From Gemmatimonadota bacterium (GTDB lineage Bacteria > Gemmatimonadota > Gemmatimonadetes > Longimicrobiales > Gaopeijiaceae): DNA of 57,460 nt. The notes beneath the pieces were generated by a model that made no database searches, was not told where the DNA came from, and saw nothing but the letters and a program-made list of their open reading frames with translations. The translations under genes were made by a program, and so were the position numbers. Where the stretch lies: contig JAJDTB010000064.1 of the NCBI GenBank assembly GCA_022827345.1, forward strand, positions 1 to 57,460. The letters are read 5' to 3'. This document shows, one piece after another, positions 35,874 through 46,821 of the stretch (positions within the stretch are counted from its first letter, which is position 1; each line of letters begins with the position of its first letter).

Positions 35874-37291
35874 GCGCCCCCGCCGGCCTGCGCGCCCTCG
35901 CCCGCAAGGGCCCGATCCACTTCATGGGGGTCGGTGGCGCCGGCATGGCTCCGCTCGCGGAGATGGTGCTGCGGCGCGGCGCGGCGGTGACCGGCTGCGA
36001 CCTGGTGGCGAGCCGCGGCGCTGCAGCGCTCGAGGAGCTGGGGATGCGCTTCACCCGGGGGCACGACCCCTCCCACGTCGAAGGCGTGGCGGCGGTCGTG
36101 GTGACCTCGGCGGTGCCGCGGGGACATCCCGAGCTGGCCGCCGCGCGGGCCGCCGGAGTGCCGATCCTGAAGCGCGCGGAGGCGCTGGGCCAGTGGGTCA
36201 ACGACGGCCGCGTCGCGGGGATCGCCGGCACGCACGGCAAGACCACGACCACGGCGATGGCCACGCACGTCCTGGAGGAGGCGGGCATCGATCCGACCGG
36301 CGTCGTGGGCGGCGAGGTCTCGGCGTGGGGCGGCAACCTGCGCCCCGGGAGCTCCGACGTCTTCGTCGTGGAGGCCGACGAGTTCGACCGCTCCTTCCTC
36401 ACGCTGCGCCCCGAAGTGGCCGTCGTCACCAACCTGGAGGCCGACCACCTCGACATCTACCACGACCTGGACGGCGTCCGCTCCTCCTTCGCCAGCTTCG
36501 TCGACCGGCTCGCACCGGGCGGCACCCTCTGGGTCTGCGCCGACGATCCCGGAGCCGCCCGCGTCGGGGTGTTGTGCGGGGGCCGGACCCGCAGCTACGG
36601 CCTCGCCCCCGGCGCCCAGCTCCGGGCCGTCGCGGTGCGCGTGCACGGCGCGTGCAGCACCTTCACCCTCATCGAGGACGGCGCCCGCGCAGGTGAGTTC
36701 ACCGTCGCGGCCCCCGGCGTGCACAACGTCCGCAACGCGCTGGCGGCGGCGGGTGTGGGGCGCACCTTCGGCGCCGGCTGGGACGCCATCCGCGCGGGCC
36801 TGGCGGCCTTCCGCGGCGTCGGCCGGCGGTACGATGTCCTGGGCGAGGCGGCGGGCGTGCACGTCGTCGACGACTACGCGCACCACCCCACCGAGATCGC
36901 GGCCACCCTGGCCGCCACCCGCGCGGCGCACCCCGGGCGGCGCATCGTGGCGGTCTTCCAGCCCCACCTCTACACGCGCACCCGCGACTTCCACCGCGAG
37001 TTCGGGCGCGCGCTCTCCGCCGCCGACCGGGTGTGGGTGACGGACGTCTATCCGGCGCGCGAAAAGCCGATCCAGGGCGTGACGGGCGAGTTGGTCGCCG
37101 CCGCCGTCGGCGGGCCGGGCCCCGCCGCCGCCTACCACGCCGAGCTGGACACGCTGCCGCAGGCCGTCGCGGACGAGCTGACCGACGGCGACGTGTGCGT
37201 CCTGATGGGAGCCGGATCGATCGAGTCCGCCGGCCCCCGGGTCCTCGCCCTCCTGCGCGAGCGCTCCGCCGGAAAGGACGGCCCGCAATGA
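35870..37291 (+). CDS. murC: MurC, UDP-MurNAc:L-alanine ligase
   Basis: Predicted 473 residues. It adds the first L-alanine of the stem peptide. Seen: UDP-sugar loop HFMGVGGAGMAPLAEM, ATP loop IAGTHGKTTTTAMA, EADEFDRSFL, TNLEADHLDIYHDL and DDYAHHPTEIAATL, all MurC signatures. GTG start in a GTGA overlap with murG. murB, which makes its substrate and often sits beside it, is absent from this window. Confidence 0.96.
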   Translation: MSAPAGLRALARKGPIHFMGVGGAGMAPLAEMVLRRGAAVTGCDLVASRGAAALEELGMRFTRGHDPSHVEGVAAVVVTSAVPRGHPELAAARAAGVPILKRAEALGQWVNDGRVAGIAGTHGKTTTTAMATHVLEEAGIDPTGVVGGEVSAWGGNLRPGSSDVFVVEADEFDRSFLTLRPEVAVVTNLEADHLDIYHDLDGVRSSFASFVDRLAPGGTLWVCADDPGAARVGVLCGGRTRSYGLAPGAQLRAVAVRVHGACSTFTLIEDGARAGEFTVAAPGVHNVRNALAAAGVGRTFGAGWDAIRAGLAAFRGVGRRYDVLGEAAGVHVVDDYAHHPTEIAATLAATRAAHPGRRIVAVFQPHLYTRTRDFHREFGRALSAADRVWVTDVYPAREKPIQGVTGELVAAAVGGPGPAAAYHAELDTLPQAVADELTDGDVCVLMGAGSIESAGPRVLALLRERSAGKDGPQ

Positions 37292-37824
37292 GACACAGCC
37301 GCCGCAACACCGTCCTGTTCGCAGCAGCAGCCACCGCCGCTCTCTGCGTGCTGGCGCTCCTGTCGCGCGCAGGCGGCCCCCTCTTTCCCGCCGCGCGCGA
37401 CGCAGCCGCACAACCCACCCCGGTCGGGCTCATCGCGTCACCCCTCGTCATGGCGGTCGACCGCCGCGGCGACGTGCTCCCCCTCGATCCCGCCGACCCG
37501 TTCCTCGATCTGCCCGTGCTGCGCGTCATGACGCACCGCGCCGACGCCTTCTGGGGCATGCGGGTCCTGGCCCGCGATGTGGCGCGCATGGCCGAGGCGG
37601 CCCCCGAGGTCTTCGCGGTCATCTCCGAGGCGCGCATCGGCGACCGGGAGGCCACCCTGCTCCTGGGCGATGCCGAGGTGCGCGTCAGGTACCGGCCGCC
37701 GATTACCGAGATGCGTCTGCGCGAGGCGATCGTCGCCCTCAACGACGCCGTCGCCAGGCTCGCCGAACCGCCCCGCGAGATCGACCTGCGGTTTGCCGAA
37801 CAGGTCGTGGTGAGGACCCGATGA
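37288..37824 (+). CDS. FtsQ/DivIB-like division protein lacking a POTRA domain
   Basis: Predicted 178 residues against about 270 for typical FtsQ. One transmembrane helix (about 8-26), a short linker, then directly a beta-domain-like part: VGLIASPLVMAVDRRGDVLP, FLDLPVLRVMTH, and at the end [18 protein letters not shown], which matches the FtsQ pattern of a strand reading DLR-hydrophobic-VVR. The roughly 70-residue POTRA domain normally between helix and beta domain is missing. Position between murC and ftsA is the classic ftsQ locus, with ATGA overlaps on both sides, so coupling is tight and no upstream extension is possible. Confidence 0.68.
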   Translation: MRHSRRNTVLFAAAATAALCVLALLSRAGGPLFPAARDAAAQPTPVGLIASPLVMAVDRRGDVLPLDPADPFLDLPVLRVMTHRADAFWGMRVLARDVARMAEAAPEVFAVISEARIGDREATLLLGDAEVRVRYRPPITEMRLREAIVALNDAVARLAEPPREIDLRFAEQVVVRTR

Positions 37825-39047
37825 GATCCGTACTGATCACCGGCCTCGACGTCGGCTCGACGAGAACGCGCGCCGTGATCGGCGAGTACGTGCGCGACTA
37901 CCGCCGCCCCGAGGTCCGGGTGCTCGGGATCGGGTCGACCCCGACGGTCGGCGTGCGCAAGGACGTCATCACCGATCTCGACGCCGCGACCGAGTGCATT
38001 CGCGGCGCGGTGTCCGAGGCCGAGGTCATGGCCGGCGTGCGCGTCGACCGGGCCTACGTCGGCATCGCCGGGGATCACGTGGCGGTGGAGCGCTCGAGCG
38101 GCGTGGTTGCGGTGGCCGCCGAAGAGGTCGTCCCGAGCGACGTGGACCGGGTGAACGCGGTGGCCCAGGCGGTCCCGCTCCCCTACGACCGCGAGCTGCT
38201 GCACGCAATCCCGCAGGACTACAGGGTCGACAACCAGGGCGGCATCCAGGATCCCGTCGGGATGAGCGGCACGCGCCTCGAGACGGAGCTGTGTCTCGTC
38301 ACGGGGTGCTCTGCGATCGTCGGCAACCTTACCCGCGCCGTCGAGAAGGCCGGCTACAGGGTGCAGGACCGTGTTCTGGAGCCCCTCGCCGCCGCCCGCG
38401 CCGTGCTGGCGGAGGACGAGAGGGAACTCGGCGCGGCGCTGATCGACATCGGGGCCGCGTCCACCGGCCTTTCGCTCTACTACGAGGGCAAGATCCGCGA
38501 CCTTGCCGTGCTGCCCTTCGGCGGGTCGGCGATCACCAGCGACCTGATCCGCGGCCTGTCGGTGCCCTTCGCCGAAGCGTCCGCGATCAAGGAGACGCAC
38601 GGAGCGGCCCATCCCCGCGCGGTGGATCCGGCCGAGAAGGTCAATCTGCCGGCCACGAACGGCCGGGTGCGGGTGGTGGCGCGGCAGTACGTCGCCGAGC
38701 TGATCGAGCAGCGCCTGCGCAACATGTTCCTCCAGATCAGGCGGCGGCTGAGCATCATCTGCGCTCCAGGATCGCTGGGCGCGGGGATCGTCGTCACGGG
38801 CGGTGTCACCGCCACGCCCGGGATCGGCCACCTGGCGGGCGAGTGCCTGGATGCGCCGGTCCGGATCGGGATTCCCTACGAGGGACTGCGCGGCCTCGCG
38901 GACCTGGTCGCGCGTCCTTCCTTTGCGACCGCGGCCGGCCTCGCCCTGCACGGGGCCGACTACTTCATAGATACGGGAGAGGGAGCGTCCACGGTGGCCT
39001 CGGGAGTGGTCACGCGGATGGGCGCATGGCTCAAGGAGTTCTTCTAG
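37821..39047 (+). CDS. ftsA: FtsA, actin-like membrane tether for FtsZ
   Basis: Predicted 408 residues. Actin-fold ATPase that links FtsZ filaments to the membrane. Phosphate 1 motif [14 protein letters not shown] at the start, 1C-domain segment with [17 protein letters not shown], phosphate 2 [14 protein letters not shown], adenosine motif [13 protein letters not shown], and the C-terminal amphipathic membrane helix [11 protein letters not shown]. Start ATG overlaps the FtsQ-like gene stop. Confidence 0.95.
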   Translation: MRSVLITGLDVGSTRTRAVIGEYVRDYRRPEVRVLGIGSTPTVGVRKDVITDLDAATECIRGAVSEAEVMAGVRVDRAYVGIAGDHVAVERSSGVVAVAAEEVVPSDVDRVNAVAQAVPLPYDRELLHAIPQDYRVDNQGGIQDPVGMSGTRLETELCLVTGCSAIVGNLTRAVEKAGYRVQDRVLEPLAAARAVLAEDERELGAALIDIGAASTGLSLYYEGKIRDLAVLPFGGSAITSDLIRGLSVPFAEASAIKETHGAAHPRAVDPAEKVNLPATNGRVRVVARQYVAELIEQRLRNMFLQIRRRLSIICAPGSLGAGIVVTGGVTATPGIGHLAGECLDAPVRIGIPYEGLRGLADLVARPSFATAAGLALHGADYFIDTGEGASTVASGVVTRMGAWLKEFF

Positions 39048-39099
39048 ACGACATGGACTGTTCACCGAATCGGGACAGGGTCCCGGAGGAGATGACGCG

Positions 39100-40479
39100 A
39101 TGATGTTCCAATTGGACGATGTGCCTCGCAGAAGCGCGATGATGAGGGTGATCGGCGTCGGCGGCGCCGGCGGCAACGCCGTGAACCGCATGATCGAAGA
39201 GAACCTCGAAGGGGTCGAGTTCATCTCGGCCAACACCGACGCGCAGGCGCTGTCGAGATCGAATGCGCCCAGTGTCATTCAGCTCGGCAAGAAGCTGACC
39301 AGGGGGCTCGGCGCGGGCGCCCGCCCCGGGATCGGCCGCCAGGCCGTGGCCGAGGATGCCGAAGACGTGCGCGCAACGCTGGAGGGCGCGGACCTTGTGT
39401 TCATCGCGGCGGGAATGGGTGGCGGCACCGGCACCGGCGCCGCGCCCGTGATCGGTGAAATGGCCAGGGAGATCGGCGCGCTGACCGTCGCGGTGGTGAC
39501 GCGCCCGTTCTCGTTCGAGGGCAAGAAGCGCATGCGCCAGGCGGAGCAGGGCCTCGCCGAACTGGCGCGCACCGTGGACACGATGATCGTGGTCCCCAAC
39601 GACCGCCTGCTCTCGGTGGTCGGGAAGGGCACGTCGTTCCAGGACGCCCTCAAGAAGGCGGACGAGGTGCTCCTGCACGCGACCCAGGGGATCAGTGACC
39701 TGATCCGCGTCAGCGGCGACGTCAACGTCGACTTCGCCGACGTGCGCACCATCATGTCGTCCTGCGGGGCGGCGCTGATGGGCACCGGCGTGGGCCGAGG
39801 CGAGAACCGCGCGCTGACCGCCGCCCAGGACGCGGTGGCCTCGCCCCTCCTCGACAACGTGTCGATTCGGGGGGCCAAGGGCGTGCTGATCAACATCACG
39901 GGGGGCTCGGACCTGGCCATCGACGAGGTGACCGATATCTCCACGATGATCCAGGAGGAAGCCGGCGACGACGCCGAGATCATCTTCGGCGCCGTGCACG
40001 ACTCCGACATGGAGGGCGAGATCCGGGTGACCCTGATCGCGACCGGCTTCAATGACAACGCCGACCGCCGAAGCGCGGACCCGGTCATCCGGCCGTTCGA
40101 CTCGAGGCGCCGGCCGCGGCAGGTCGCCGTCCCGGACCAGCCGGTGATCATGCGCCAGGCCGTGGGCGGCTCCCGTAAGCCGCGGATGACGACCGTGATG
40201 CCGGGCCCGAGCGCCGAGGCGAGCGCGGGTGCGGGCGTGGCGTCCGGGGCGGCAACCGTCGAGCATACGTTGCGATCCAACCCCAACGTACATCCGGCCG
40301 ACGCCGTCCTGCCCCCCGCTCGGCGCGGCGGAGCGGGATTCGGCGGAAATCGCGGCGCTTCGCCAGCGCGAGCCCAGGAGCGGCGGGCGCGCGCGAGAGG
40401 CGCGCAGGGGGGGACCGGTGATATGTTTGGAGTCCAGGAGCTGGAACTGCCGACCTTCATCAGGAGATTCAACGCCTGA
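39100..40479 (+). CDS. ftsZ: FtsZ, tubulin-like division GTPase
   Basis: Predicted 459 residues. Polymerises into the Z ring. Tubulin signature [12 protein letters not shown] (105-116), N-terminal nucleotide loop [20 protein letters not shown], and [15 protein letters not shown] variable arginine/alanine-rich linker of about 130 residues leads to the C-terminal peptide [10 protein letters not shown], the FtsA-binding site. GGAGGAG lies 8 nt before ATG 39100 (a second ATG follows at once). The 52-nt gap after ftsA is the widest in the cluster. Its TGA overlaps the CTG start of the next gene. Confidence 0.97.
   Translation: MMFQLDDVPRRSAMMRVIGVGGAGGNAVNRMIEENLEGVEFISANTDAQALSRSNAPSVIQLGKKLTRGLGAGARPGIGRQAVAEDAEDVRATLEGADLVFIAAGMGGGTGTGAAPVIGEMAREIGALTVAVVTRPFSFEGKKRMRQAEQGLAELARTVDTMIVVPNDRLLSVVGKGTSFQDALKKADEVLLHATQGISDLIRVSGDVNVDFADVRTIMSSCGAALMGTGVGRGENRALTAAQDAVASPLLDNVSIRGAKGVLINITGGSDLAIDEVTDISTMIQEEAGDDAEIIFGAVHDSDMEGEIRVTLIATGFNDNADRRSADPVIRPFDSRRRPRQVAVPDQPVIMRQAVGGSRKPRMTTVMPGPSAEASAGAGVASGAATVEHTLRSNPNVHPADAVLPPARRGGAGFGGNRGASPARAQERRARARGAQGGTGDMFGVQELELPTFIRRFNA
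40462..40466 (+). promoter_or_regulatory. Ribosome binding site that fixes a CTG start
   Basis: AGGAG, within the last codons of ftsZ, lies 9 nt before CTG at 40476. No ATG, GTG or TTG occurs in this frame between the upstream stop (40419-40421) and GTG 40587, so this site points to CTG initiation of the M23 peptidase. Confidence 0.55.
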
Positions 40480-41750
40480 AGAGCCACGACGTCAGGAAGC
40501 TGGCCATCGCGCTGGCGGTCGCCATCGTCGTTTTCGGCGCCGCCCTCTCCGGACCCGGCATCCCGGAGTCCGGGTCGCTGGAGGGCGTGCATGCCCGCGC
40601 CCCCTACACGGAAGAGGTGCACCGGCTGTCCTTCGGGCTGACGCTCGGCGGGATTCTGACCGACGCCGGGCTCGGTGGATCCGAGCAGCAGCAGGTCCTC
40701 GCGGCATTCCGGGAGCAGTTCAACCCGCGCAGGCTGCGCGCCGGCACCGAGATCAGGATTCGCACGCGCCCGGACCGCGAGCTGGTCGAGCGGATCGAGG
40801 TCGGCCTCAACCGCGACAGCACCATCTTCCTCGCCCGCGGGGCAGGGGGAAGGTGGAACTCGGCGGTCACGGTGCTGCCCACGACCGTGGACACCGTCTA
40901 CGCGTCGGGCGAGATCACAAGCACCCTGTGGGAAGCGGTCATGACCGACCCGGTGCTGGCGGCGATGCCCCGCGGCGACCGCACCAACTTCATCGACCGG
41001 CTCGACCGGGTCTTCCAGTGGCGGGTCGATTTCACGCGCGCCATCCGGGTCGGCGACACCTACCGCTTCGCCTTCGAGCGCGAGAAGCGGCCCAACGGCA
41101 GCATGCGCTCGGGCAGCCTCCTGGCCGCGGAACTCGTCAACGACGGCAAGCCCTGGTACGCCATCTGGTTCGATCCCAACGGGGACGGACGGGGCACGTG
41201 GTACGACGAAGAGGGTGAATCGGTCCGGCGCGCCTTCCTGATGCGCCCGATCGCCTTCAGCCGCATTTCGTCGCGGTTCACCATGAGCCGCTTCCACCCC
41301 ATCCTGCGGACCTGGCGGGCGCACCGGGGGGTGGACTACGCCGCCGACGCCGGCACCCCCGTCGAGGTGACCGCCGACGGCGTCGTGGCGCGCAGGGGAT
41401 GGAGCGACACCTACGGCCGCGTCATCGACGTCAACCACGCGAACGGCTTCCTCACCCGCTACGCCCACCTGAGCGACTTCGCCGGCGGCATCGGAGTGGG
41501 CACGCGCGTGACCCAGGGCCAGGTGATCGGCTACGTGGGCATGACCGGTCTCGCCACCGGCCCCCACCTCCACTACGAGATGCACCGGAGGGGGAACCGG
41601 GTGGACCCCCTGTCGATCGAACTCCCCGCCGACGATCCGGTGCCGGCAGACGATCTCGACCGCTGGCTGCTCGAGAGCGAGGCGAGGCTGGCGCTGCTGG
41701 AGCGGCTTCCCGGCGCGCAGACGCTGCCGTCGGTGCGAGCCGACGAGTAG
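40476..41750 (+). CDS. M23 family metallopeptidase (murein endopeptidase), apparent CTG start
   Basis: Predicted 424 residues. The LysM-like/OapA-type N-terminal half ([32 protein letters not shown]) precedes a C-terminal M23 zinc peptidase: [14 protein letters not shown] supplies the first His and Asp ligands and [17 protein letters not shown] the HxH motif. A secretion/anchor helix ([14 protein letters not shown]) lies between CTG 40476 and the first conventional start, GTG 40587, so starting at GTG would leave the enzyme in the cytoplasm. CTG overlaps the ftsZ stop as CTGA and has AGGAG 9 nt upstream. It probably cuts peptide cross-links during division. Confidence 0.82.
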   Translation: MKSHDVRKLAIALAVAIVVFGAALSGPGIPESGSLEGVHARAPYTEEVHRLSFGLTLGGILTDAGLGGSEQQQVLAAFREQFNPRRLRAGTEIRIRTRPDRELVERIEVGLNRDSTIFLARGAGGRWNSAVTVLPTTVDTVYASGEITSTLWEAVMTDPVLAAMPRGDRTNFIDRLDRVFQWRVDFTRAIRVGDTYRFAFEREKRPNGSMRSGSLLAAELVNDGKPWYAIWFDPNGDGRGTWYDEEGESVRRAFLMRPIAFSRISSRFTMSRFHPILRTWRAHRGVDYAADAGTPVEVTADGVVARRGWSDTYGRVIDVNHANGFLTRYAHLSDFAGGIGVGTRVTQGQVIGYVGMTGLATGPHLHYEMHRRGNRVDPLSIELPADDPVPADDLDRWLLESEARLALLERLPGAQTLPSVRADE

Positions 41751-41791
41751 CGGCTCTTGGGCTTGCACCGAGCCGGGCATAGGGTGAACAG

Positions 41792-43729
41792 GTGGCTGGA
41801 CTCTTCCTCCTCCTTGCGCTGATCCTCGCCGGGGGATTCTGCGCCTGGGTCTACTACAGGCGCGAGTTCGAGGTGCGGAGCCGCGCCCTTCTCCTGGCGG
41901 CGCGGGCGGTCGCGGTGGCCGGCGTGGTCGCGCTGCTTTGGAATCCGGTGGTCCCCACCGGGCCGCGCAGCGACGGTCCCGAGCGCTACGTCGTGCTGGA
42001 TGCGAGCGCGTCGATGGGGGCGCTCTCGGCGGATGGCGGGCGGCTCTGGGATTCGGCGGTGGCGGTGGCGCGCGGGCTGGCCGATGACGGCGCCAGGATC
42101 CTGGTGACCGGTGCCGCTCCGCGGACGGTGGCCCCCGATGCGCTGGACGGACTGGCCCCCGCCGGTGTCGAGTCGGTGCTGGCCGAGGCGGTCACCGTCG
42201 CGGCCGAGGCGGGGGCTCGCGAGGTCGTGCTCGTCACCGACCGGAGGGTGCGCGATCCGGTAGCCACGGGGCTGGCCGCGCGGCGCATGGGGGTCCGGCT
42301 CGCGGTCGAGGCGCTGGCGCCGGCGGCGGAGAACCTGGGCGTGGGACGCCTGGCCCTGCCGGCCGCCGTCGCCGGCGGCGAGATCGTGCGGGGCAGGGTG
42401 GAGGTGGAGGGAGGGACGGCCGGCGGCGACTCGGTCGCGGTCACGGTGCGCGTGGACGGCGAACTCCGGCACACGCTCCGCCTGGCGCCCCCGTCGCAGG
42501 GGCGCACGAGCGGCGCGGATTTCACCCTGGGCCGGCTGGCGGCGGGCACCCGTGCCGTCACCGCGCGCCTCGCCGGAAACGACGCCTTCGCCCTCGACGA
42601 CGAGCGCACCGCCGTCGTGCAGGTCGACCCGGAGGAGACGGGCGTGCTGCTGGTGTCGTTCGCGCCGGACTGGGAGCCGCGCTTCCTGCTCCCCGTGCTG
42701 GACCAGATCACGGGGCTGCCGGTCCGGGGGTATCTGCGCACCGGGCCCGACCGCTACCAGCCGATGGGCGCCGCCACCGCCGATGCCGCCGCGGCGATCG
42801 ACGAGGCGGCCGTGGAGCGGCTGTTGCGGCGTGCCGAGATGGTGGTGGCGATGGGGGTGGACGGCTCGAACGTGGACCTCGTCGAACGCGCCACCGCCCG
42901 TACCCGCAGGCTCCTCCTCTTTCCCCTCGACGGGGCGGGGGCGGCGGCGGGTGGCGTTGCCACGGCGGCCGCGCGGTCCGGTGAGTGGTACCTCGACGAT
43001 GCGCCTCCGTCCCCGATCGCGGGCGAGGTCGAGCAGTTCGTCGGGGCGGGGCTGCCGCCGCTGACGCGCGTCCTCCCGGTCGTGGGGGAGAGCGGGGGCG
43101 CGGCGCTTCACCTGCGTCTCGGAGGGGCGGGGGCGGCCGAAACCGCCCTCATCCTGCGCGCCGAGGGCCGCCGCCGCGCGGGTGTGGTCCTGGCCCGCGG
43201 GTTCTGGCGCTGGGCCTTCCGGGGCGGTGAGCCGCGCGAGCACTATCGCCGCCTGTGGGCGGCCGTCGGGGGGTGGATGATGGCCGACGAGCCCCTCGCC
43301 GCCGGACCGGGAGTGCGCCCGGTCGGCCGGGTGCTGCAGCGAGGCCCGCCCATCCCCTGGCTGGCAGGGGGGTATGAGGACGAAGAGATCGCGCTGACCG
43401 TCACCGACACGGCGGACGCGGCCGTCCTCGACACTGTGCTGACCGTACCCCCGGGGGGGCGCTTCACCACGGCCGCCCTCCCGGCCGGCGCGTACAGCTA
43501 TACGGCCGCCGCCGGCGACACCATCGGGGGCGCCTTCATCGTCGAGTCGTTCACCGACGAGATGCTGCACATCCCCACCGACCCCGCCGAACTCACCGTG
43601 CGGACCCCCTCCAGCGCCGTCTCTCGCGAGGGCGAACGGCCCCTGCGCGCCTGGCCCATCCCGTACCTGCTGATCCTGGGCGCCCTCTGCGCGGAATGGA
43701 TCGGCCGCCGCCGGGCGGGGCTGCGCTGA
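41792..43729 (+). CDS. Membrane-anchored vWA-like protein of unknown function
   Basis: Predicted 645 residues. Two N-terminal helices (about 2-21 and 34-50), then a von Willebrand A-like domain with the metal-site motif VVLDASASM (DxSxS) and VVLVTDRRV, beta-sandwich sections (residues about 185-270), a further domain opening VSFAPDWEPRFLLPVLDQI, and a C-terminal helix (PIPYLLILGALCAEWI). The overall plan resembles BatA- and aerotolerance-type membrane proteins with glutamine-amidotransferase-like folds. GTG start with AGGGTGA upstream. Sits between the M23 peptidase and ftsY, 2 nt before ftsY; a link to envelope work is inference. Confidence 0.6.
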   Translation: MAGLFLLLALILAGGFCAWVYYRREFEVRSRALLLAARAVAVAGVVALLWNPVVPTGPRSDGPERYVVLDASASMGALSADGGRLWDSAVAVARGLADDGARILVTGAAPRTVAPDALDGLAPAGVESVLAEAVTVAAEAGAREVVLVTDRRVRDPVATGLAARRMGVRLAVEALAPAAENLGVGRLALPAAVAGGEIVRGRVEVEGGTAGGDSVAVTVRVDGELRHTLRLAPPSQGRTSGADFTLGRLAAGTRAVTARLAGNDAFALDDERTAVVQVDPEETGVLLVSFAPDWEPRFLLPVLDQITGLPVRGYLRTGPDRYQPMGAATADAAAAIDEAAVERLLRRAEMVVAMGVDGSNVDLVERATARTRRLLLFPLDGAGAAAGGVATAAARSGEWYLDDAPPSPIAGEVEQFVGAGLPPLTRVLPVVGESGGAALHLRLGGAGAAETALILRAEGRRRAGVVLARGFWRWAFRGGEPREHYRRLWAAVGGWMMADEPLAAGPGVRPVGRVLQRGPPIPWLAGGYEDEEIALTVTDTADAAVLDTVLTVPPGGRFTTAALPAGAYSYTAAAGDTIGGAFIVESFTDEMLHIPTDPAELTVRTPSSAVSREGERPLRAWPIPYLLILGALCAEWIGRRRAGLR

Positions 43730-43731
43730 CG

Positions 43732-44622
<891 letters not shown>

Positions 44623-44644
44623 CCAGCGCGCCGGGAGCCCCGTC

Positions 44645-46735
44645 ATGACGCTGACGCGACTCGACAAGCCCGTCCAGTTCCTCAAGGGGGTGGGACCGCG
44701 CAGGGCCGAGTCGCTTCAGCGCATGGGGATCCTGACCGCGCGCGACCTCCTCTATCACGTCCCGCGCCGCTACGACGACGCCTCGACCATCACCCCCGTC
44801 GCGCTCGCGCAGGTCGGGATGGACGTCACGGTCGTGGGAGAGGTGCGCAGCAAGGGCATCCTCCCCACGCGCCGCGGCCTCCGCATCTTCCAGGCCGTCA
44901 TCCAGGACGATTCCGGCATGGTCACCTGCTCCTGGCCCGGCCAGCCCTGGGTCGAGCGCAACGTCCGCAAGGGCGACCGCATCCTCGTCACCGGCCCGGT
45001 GCGCTTCTTTCACGGACGCCAGATCCAGCCGCGCGAGTACACGCTGCTGTCGCGGGCCTCCGCCCCCACCCCCCCCGATCCCCCCGGCACCATCTTCGCC
45101 ACCTACCCCGCATCCGAAGACGTCCCCCAGTGGGTCTTCCGCCGCCTCGTCGACCTCAACCTCGACTGGCTGCTCGGCCAGATCCGCGCGGAGGAGCACC
45201 TGCCCGCCACCGACCGCGGCGCGCTCGGCCTCATCGAGCTCTCCGCCGCCCTCCGCGATCTCCACCGCCCCCGCACCCTGGCCCACGTCCAGACCGCGCG
45301 CCGCCGCCTCGCCTTCGACGAGCTTTTCTTCCTGCAACTCCTCCAGGCGCGCGTCCGCCACGACGCCACCCGCGAGCGCCCCGGCATCGTCCACGCCCGC
45401 ACCAACCGCCTCATCCGCGCGCTCCACTCGTCGCTCCCCTTCCGCCTCACCGGGGCGCAGGCCCGCGTCCTCCGCGAGATCTACGCCGACATGACCTCGA
45501 CCCGCCGCATGAACCGCATGCTTCAGGGCGACGTCGGCGCCGGGAAGACCCTGGTCGCCCTCTTCGCCATGCTCCTGGCCGTCGAGGGCGGGCGCCAGGC
45601 CGCGCTCATGGCGCCGACCGAGATCCTCGCCGAGCAGCACGCCCGCAGGATCGGCGAGTTCCTGGGCGACCTCCCCTGCACGCTGGAGATCCTGGTGGGG
45701 TCGGCCACCGGACGCCGCCGCGAGGAAGCGCGGGCGCGGATCGCGAGCGGCGGGGCCAACCTGGTCGTGGGCACGCACGCGCTGATCCAGGAGGGGGTCG
45801 AGTTCCGCGCGCTCGGCCTCGTCGTGGTCGACGAGCAGCACCGTTTCGGCGTTCGCCAGCGGATGGCGCTGTCGGAGCGCGAACCCCGCCCCGACACGCT
45901 CCTCATGTCGGCCACGCCCATCCCCCGCTCCCTCGCGATGACGCTGCACGGCGAGCTCGACATGAGCGTCATCGACGAGCTTCCCCCGGGACGGCAGCCC
46001 GTCACCACCCGGATCGCGGCCCCCGACGACCGCGCCGCCGTCTTCCAGGAGGTGAACCGCCGCCTCGCCGCCGGTCGTCAGGCGTACGTCGTCTACCCCG
46101 CGATCGAGGAGTCGGAGAAGACCGACCTGCGCGCCGCCGAAGCCGAATTCGAGCGCCTCGGCGCCGAGGACTTCGCCGGCCGCAACCTCGCCCTCATGCA
46201 CGGCCGCCTCCCCGCCGAAGAGAAGGACCGCATCATGCGCGCGTTTCAGCGCGGCGAGATCGACGTGCTGGTCGCCACGACGGTGATCGAGGTGGGGATC
46301 GACGTTCCCAACGCGACGGCCATGGTCATCGAGAACGCGGAGCGCTTCGGCCTCTCCCAGCTGCACCAGCTGCGCGGCCGCATCGGGCGGGGGGACGAGG
46401 CAGGGTTGTGCGTGGTGATTCCGGGCGGGGAAGGGGAGACGACCACCGCCCGCCTCGCCGCCTTCGCCCGCACCAGCGACGGCTTCGAGATCGCCGCCGA
46501 GGACCTGCGGATCCGCGGGCAGGGCGACTTCTTCGGCGCCGAGCAGCACGGGCGCGGGACCGAGCTGAAGTTCGCCGACATCGTCGAGCACGAGGACCTG
46601 ATCGGGCCCGCCAGAGACCGGGCGCGGGGCATGATCGATGCCGACCCGCAGCTGGCCGGCGCCGCTCACCAGCTGGTCCGCAACCACCTCGACCGCCGGT
46701 ACGGGGACCGGGCGAAGCTCTTCGGGGTGGGATGA
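44645..46735 (+). CDS. recG: RecG, ATP-dependent DNA branch-migration helicase
   Basis: Predicted 696 residues, normal length. It remodels stalled forks and Holliday junctions. The N-terminal wedge/OB domain (GVGPRRAESLQRMG, VTCSWPGQPW) is followed by helicase motifs: I LQGDVGAGKTLVAL, Ia MAPTEILAEQH, II VVDEQHRFGVRQR, III MSATPIPRSLA, then in the second lobe TTVIEVGIDVPNAT, and QLHQLRGRIGRG. C-terminal SDGFEIAAEDLRIRGQGDFFG is the RecG TRG region. Follows ftsY by 22 nt. Confidence 0.96.
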   Translation: MTLTRLDKPVQFLKGVGPRRAESLQRMGILTARDLLYHVPRRYDDASTITPVALAQVGMDVTVVGEVRSKGILPTRRGLRIFQAVIQDDSGMVTCSWPGQPWVERNVRKGDRILVTGPVRFFHGRQIQPREYTLLSRASAPTPPDPPGTIFATYPASEDVPQWVFRRLVDLNLDWLLGQIRAEEHLPATDRGALGLIELSAALRDLHRPRTLAHVQTARRRLAFDELFFLQLLQARVRHDATRERPGIVHARTNRLIRALHSSLPFRLTGAQARVLREIYADMTSTRRMNRMLQGDVGAGKTLVALFAMLLAVEGGRQAALMAPTEILAEQHARRIGEFLGDLPCTLEILVGSATGRRREEARARIASGGANLVVGTHALIQEGVEFRALGLVVVDEQHRFGVRQRMALSEREPRPDTLLMSATPIPRSLAMTLHGELDMSVIDELPPGRQPVTTRIAAPDDRAAVFQEVNRRLAAGRQAYVVYPAIEESEKTDLRAAEAEFERLGAEDFAGRNLALMHGRLPAEEKDRIMRAFQRGEIDVLVATTVIEVGIDVPNATAMVIENAERFGLSQLHQLRGRIGRGDEAGLCVVIPGGEGETTTARLAAFARTSDGFEIAAEDLRIRGQGDFFGAEQHGRGTELKFADIVEHEDLIGPARDRARGMIDADPQLAGAAHQLVRNHLDRRYGDRAKLFGVG

Positions 46736-46821
46736 CGGTTGACGCGGCCCCGCGGTTCAATCGAGACTTCGTGGCGCTGACGCGGGGACGGCCGGCGATC
46801 GCCCAGGCAGGGGAGCCATGG

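Noticed and set aside
35444-37411. Minus-strand open frame of 655 codons over murG, murC and the FtsQ-like gene
   Set aside because: Shadow of strongly supported Mur ligase genes.
40587-40589. GTG 40587 as the start of the M23 peptidase
   Set aside because: It would remove the anchor helix encoded just upstream and has no suitable ribosome site, unlike CTG 40476.
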